DNA of 64,000 nt from Aquisalimonas lutea. Its GTDB lineage: Bacteria; Pseudomonadota; Gammaproteobacteria; Nitrococcales; Aquisalimonadaceae. Each line of letters begins with the position of its first letter. Position 1 is the first letter of the stretch. Both the position numbers and the translations under genes were made by a program. Shown in pieces: positions 61,913-64,000 of the stretch. The stretch is from positions 988,191 to 1,052,190 of the forward strand of contig NZ_JAUFPK010000001.1 of assembly GCF_030409225.1 (NCBI RefSeq). The letters run 5' to 3'. Under the pieces are notes generated by a model. The model had not been told where the DNA came from, searched no databases, and saw only the letters and a list, made by a program, of their open reading frames with translations.

Positions 61913-62139
61913 CAGTGGTGCTCCATGGCCTTGAGGCGGCTGATCATCGATTCGATCTTCGAGCGCGCCATCTCGTTCTTCTCCAGCAGGCTGGCACGCT
62001 CCGCGTTGAGGGAGTCGCGCGCTTCCCGCAGGACGCGGTTCTCCTCCTCCAGGCGGGCGCAGTAGCGCACCAGGGCGTCCACCTGGCGGTCCAGGCGATC
62101 CAGCTCCCTGCGCAGCGCTCTCGGGGACAGTTCGCTCAT
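61912..62139 (-). CDS. TIGR02449/ZapB-like coiled-coil protein
   Basis: A 75-aa, almost entirely coiled-coil protein (LRRELDRLDRQVDALVRYCARLEEENRVL). The family occurs next to zapA in many Gammaproteobacteria and is thought to help cell division. An upstream Met at 62154 is possible. The stop overlaps the zapA start. It is divergent from ygfB across 97 bp. Confidence 0.85.
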   Translation of the reverse strand: MSELSPRALRRELDRLDRQVDALVRYCARLEEENRVLREARDSLNAERASLLEKNEMARSKIESMISRLKAMEHH

Positions 62140-62236
62140 GCCTGCCGTCCTCATCCAGTACCCGCGGGCCCGGAGGCCCGTATCCACGTGATAGCATAGC
62201 GATTCTGCCGCACATTGAATACGTCGGACGGGAGCC

Positions 62237-62833
62237 ATGAGCCAGTCACTGCCGGAATATGACGCCCTCGATGCCGCTCTCCGGGAGGTGGACGCCGAGA
62301 TCGGGGCGGCCGAAGCCCAGGGGTTGCTCGCCGGGATGCTGAGCGCCTCGGGGGAGGTGGAAGCCTCCCGCTGGATCGCCCAGGTGCTCGCCGGCACCGA
62401 GCCGAAGGGGGACCCGGCGCGGCGCTGCCTGGAGGCGCTGGCCGAGCTCTACGAGGCCACGCGCCAGGGCATGGACGACAGCAACCTGGAGTTCCAGCTG
62501 CTGCTGCCGGACGAGTCCGTAGCGGTGGTCCAGCGCGCGGAGGCCCTGGGCGGCTGGGCCCACGGGTTCATCTACGGCCTCGGGGTGGCGGGGATCGCCG
62601 ACGAGAGCCAGCTGCCCAAGGAGGTGAGCGAGATCATCGGACACCTCGGCGAGGTCAGTCACGCGGCCAGCGACGACGGCGGCGAGGACGACGAGGCCGC
62701 CTACGAGGAGTTGCTGGAGTTCGTGCGTACCGGGGCGCTGCTGGTGCGCGAGCACCTTCAGCCCCGCCGTCGCAGCGGCCCGGTGCCCGTCCAGGGCTCG
62801 GGGTCCGGGCAGGGCAGCCAGCGGACGCACTGA
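62237..62833 (+). CDS. ygfB: UPF0149 family protein YgfB
   Basis: A 198-aa helical protein. The conserved parts are AAEAQGLLAGMLSASGE, LLPDESVAVVQRAEAL and WAHGFIYGLGVAG. In Pseudomonas aeruginosa, YgfB has been linked to the control of ampDh3 and beta-lactam tolerance. It is adjacent to pepP, as in most Gammaproteobacteria, with 10 bp between them. The last 30 residues are a disordered basic/Gly tail. Confidence 0.9.
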   Translation: MSQSLPEYDALDAALREVDAEIGAAEAQGLLAGMLSASGEVEASRWIAQVLAGTEPKGDPARRCLEALAELYEATRQGMDDSNLEFQLLLPDESVAVVQRAEALGGWAHGFIYGLGVAGIADESQLPKEVSEIIGHLGEVSHAASDDGGEDDEAAYEELLEFVRTGALLVREHLQPRRRSGPVPVQGSGSGQGSQRTH

Positions 62834-62843
62834 AGGAGGGTTG

Positions 62844-64000
62844 ATGGATCCGAAGGAATTCGCTCGCCGTCGCCGGGAGCTCATGAACCTCATGGGCGAG
62901 AACTCCGTGGCCGTTGTCGCCGCCGCACCGGAGCGCCCGCGGAACCGGGATGTCCAGCATCCGTACCGCCAGGACAGCGACTTCCAGTACCTTACCGGGT
63001 TCCCGGAGCCGGAGGCCGTGCTGGTGCTGGTGCCGGGCCGGGCACAGGGTGAGTACATCCTCTTCTGCCGGGACCGGGATCCCGAACGGGAGGTCTGGGA
63101 CGGCCCGCGCGCCGGGCAGGACGGGGCCTGTGAGCGCTACGGCGCCGACGATGCCTTTCCCGTGGACGATATCGACGAGATCCTGCCGGGCCTGCTCGAG
63201 GGCAAGGACCGGCTGTACTGCACCATGGGGCTCAATCCGGATTTCGACCACGCCATCCTGGGCTGGGTGAACCAGGTGCGCACCCGCGCCCGGGCCGGCG
63301 CGCGGACGCCCGGCGAGATCGTCGCGCTGGAGCACCCGCTGCACGAGATGCGGCTGATCAAGAGCCCGGCCGAGCTGGAGCAGATGCGCCGCGCGGCGCA
63401 GGTCTCCGGCGAGGCGCACCGGCGGGCCATGGTCGCATGCCGCCCGGGCATGCCCGAGTACGCGCTGGAAGCGGAGTTCCAGTACATCTTCCGGCGCCAC
63501 GGCGGCTGGCCCGCGTATCCGCCCATTGTCGGCGGCGGCCGCAACGGCTGCATCCTGCACTACGTGGACAATGCCGCCACCCTCCGGGACGGCGACCTGG
63601 TGCTCATCGACGCCGGGGTGGAGCTGGACTGCTACGCCTCGGACATCACGCGCACCTTCCCGGTGAACGGGCGCTTCAGCGGCGAGCAGCGGGCCGTCTA
63701 CGAGATCGTGCTGGCGGCCCAGGAGGCGGCGATCCAGGCGGTGCGTCCGGGCGACCACTGGAACCGGCCCCACGAGGCCGCTCTGCGCGTGCTGGTGCGG
63801 GGGCTGGTGGATCTCGGCCTGCTGCACGGCGAGGTGGACGCGCTCATCGAGGACGAGGCCTACCGGCCGTTCTTCATGCACCGTACCGGGCACTGGCTGG
63901 GCATGGACGTCCACGATGTCGGCGACTACCGCATCGACGGCGAGTGGCGCGTGCTGGAGCCGGGCATGGTGATCACCGTGGAGCCCGGGCTCTATATTGC
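62844..64000 (+). CDS. pepP: Xaa-Pro aminopeptidase, truncated by the window end
   Basis: The first 385 codons of a metallopeptidase that removes an N-terminal residue before proline. The creatinase-like N-domain (MDPKEFARRRRELMNLMGEN) lies at 1-170. The pita-bread domain follows with the metal ligands DAGVE...SDITRTFP and GHWLGMDVHD, and the TVEPGLYI segment is at the edge. GAAGGAGGG precedes the ATG. ubiH and ubiI often follow pepP; the window ends before they can be checked. Confidence 0.94.
   Translation, partial: MDPKEFARRRRELMNLMGENSVAVVAAAPERPRNRDVQHPYRQDSDFQYLTGFPEPEAVLVLVPGRAQGEYILFCRDRDPEREVWDGPRAGQDGACERYGADDAFPVDDIDEILPGLLEGKDRLYCTMGLNPDFDHAILGWVNQVRTRARAGARTPGEIVALEHPLHEMRLIKSPAELEQMRRAAQVSGEAHRRAMVACRPGMPEYALEAEFQYIFRRHGGWPAYPPIVGGGRNGCILHYVDNAATLRDGDLVLIDAGVELDCYASDITRTFPVNGRFSGEQRAVYEIVLAAQEAAIQAVRPGDHWNRPHEAALRVLVRGLVDLGLLHGEVDALIEDEAYRPFFMHRTGHWLGMDVHDVGDYRIDGEWRVLEPGMVITVEPGLYI

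Overview
The window is 64 kb of dense, GC-rich chromosome with about 62 protein genes. It almost certainly comes from a gammaproteobacterium. The evidence is the housekeeping gene order: rdgB-rph divergent from yicC-gmk-rpoZ-spoT, then ridA-recG-ubiC-ubiA, and zapA with a 6S RNA gene opposite ygfB-pepP. Acidic proteins, a TRAP transporter and short dyad repeats of the Pseudomonas/Chromatiales type suggest an aquatic or halophilic member of the Ectothiorhodospiraceae/Chromatiales. That placement is inference; no rRNA or tRNA gene is present to test it.

Layout. Bases 1-6187 hold repair, cofactor and RNA genes, mostly on the minus strand (a GlcD-type FAD dehydrogenase, dinB, rof, hemW, rdgB, rph). 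Bases 6389-17820 form a plus-strand housekeeping run (yicC, gmk, rpoZ, spoT, an ExeM-type nuclease, ridA, recG, ubiC, ubiA, cls). Bases 17966-26328 are an assimilatory nitrate/nitrite module: NasR sensor-antiterminator, NirB, NirD, NasA and the siroheme methyltransferase CobA. The untranslated leader before nirB holds two small hairpins with A1/G4 loops running into a strong terminator with eight T residues, which is what an ANTAR protein such as NasR is expected to control. A dctPQM TRAP operon follows (26580-29434).

Bases 29465-49496 are more accessory: a class II amidotransferase, a flavin reductase, a YbiI-type zinc finger protein, a chemoreceptor, an EAL protein with a damaged GGDEF motif, an ATP-grasp enzyme, an RhlE helicase, a PBP7-like endopeptidase, two adjacent ClC proteins of different type, a lone solute-binding protein, a CoA-binding protein, a FIST sensor translationally coupled to a GGDEF cyclase, and an amine-oxidase-like flavoprotein. 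Bases 49508-64000 return to core metabolism and envelope functions: rpiA, ilvA, a secreted Gly-Glu repeat protein divergent from piuC across a Fur-like palindrome, tex, two Slp lipoproteins, an EamA transporter, mepM, a Bax-like protein, an EVE protein, the 6S RNA gene, zapA, a ZapB-like coiled coil, ygfB and the start of pepP.

No complete insertion sequence, prophage, CRISPR array, tRNA or rRNA was seen. The most informative non-coding signals are the NasR leader, the 6S RNA gene, a 33-bp perfect inverted repeat at 31382-31456, a 19-bp palindrome overlapping the ilvA stop codon that is half-matched at the cobA stop, and REP-like dyads, one pair of which is translated inside cobA.
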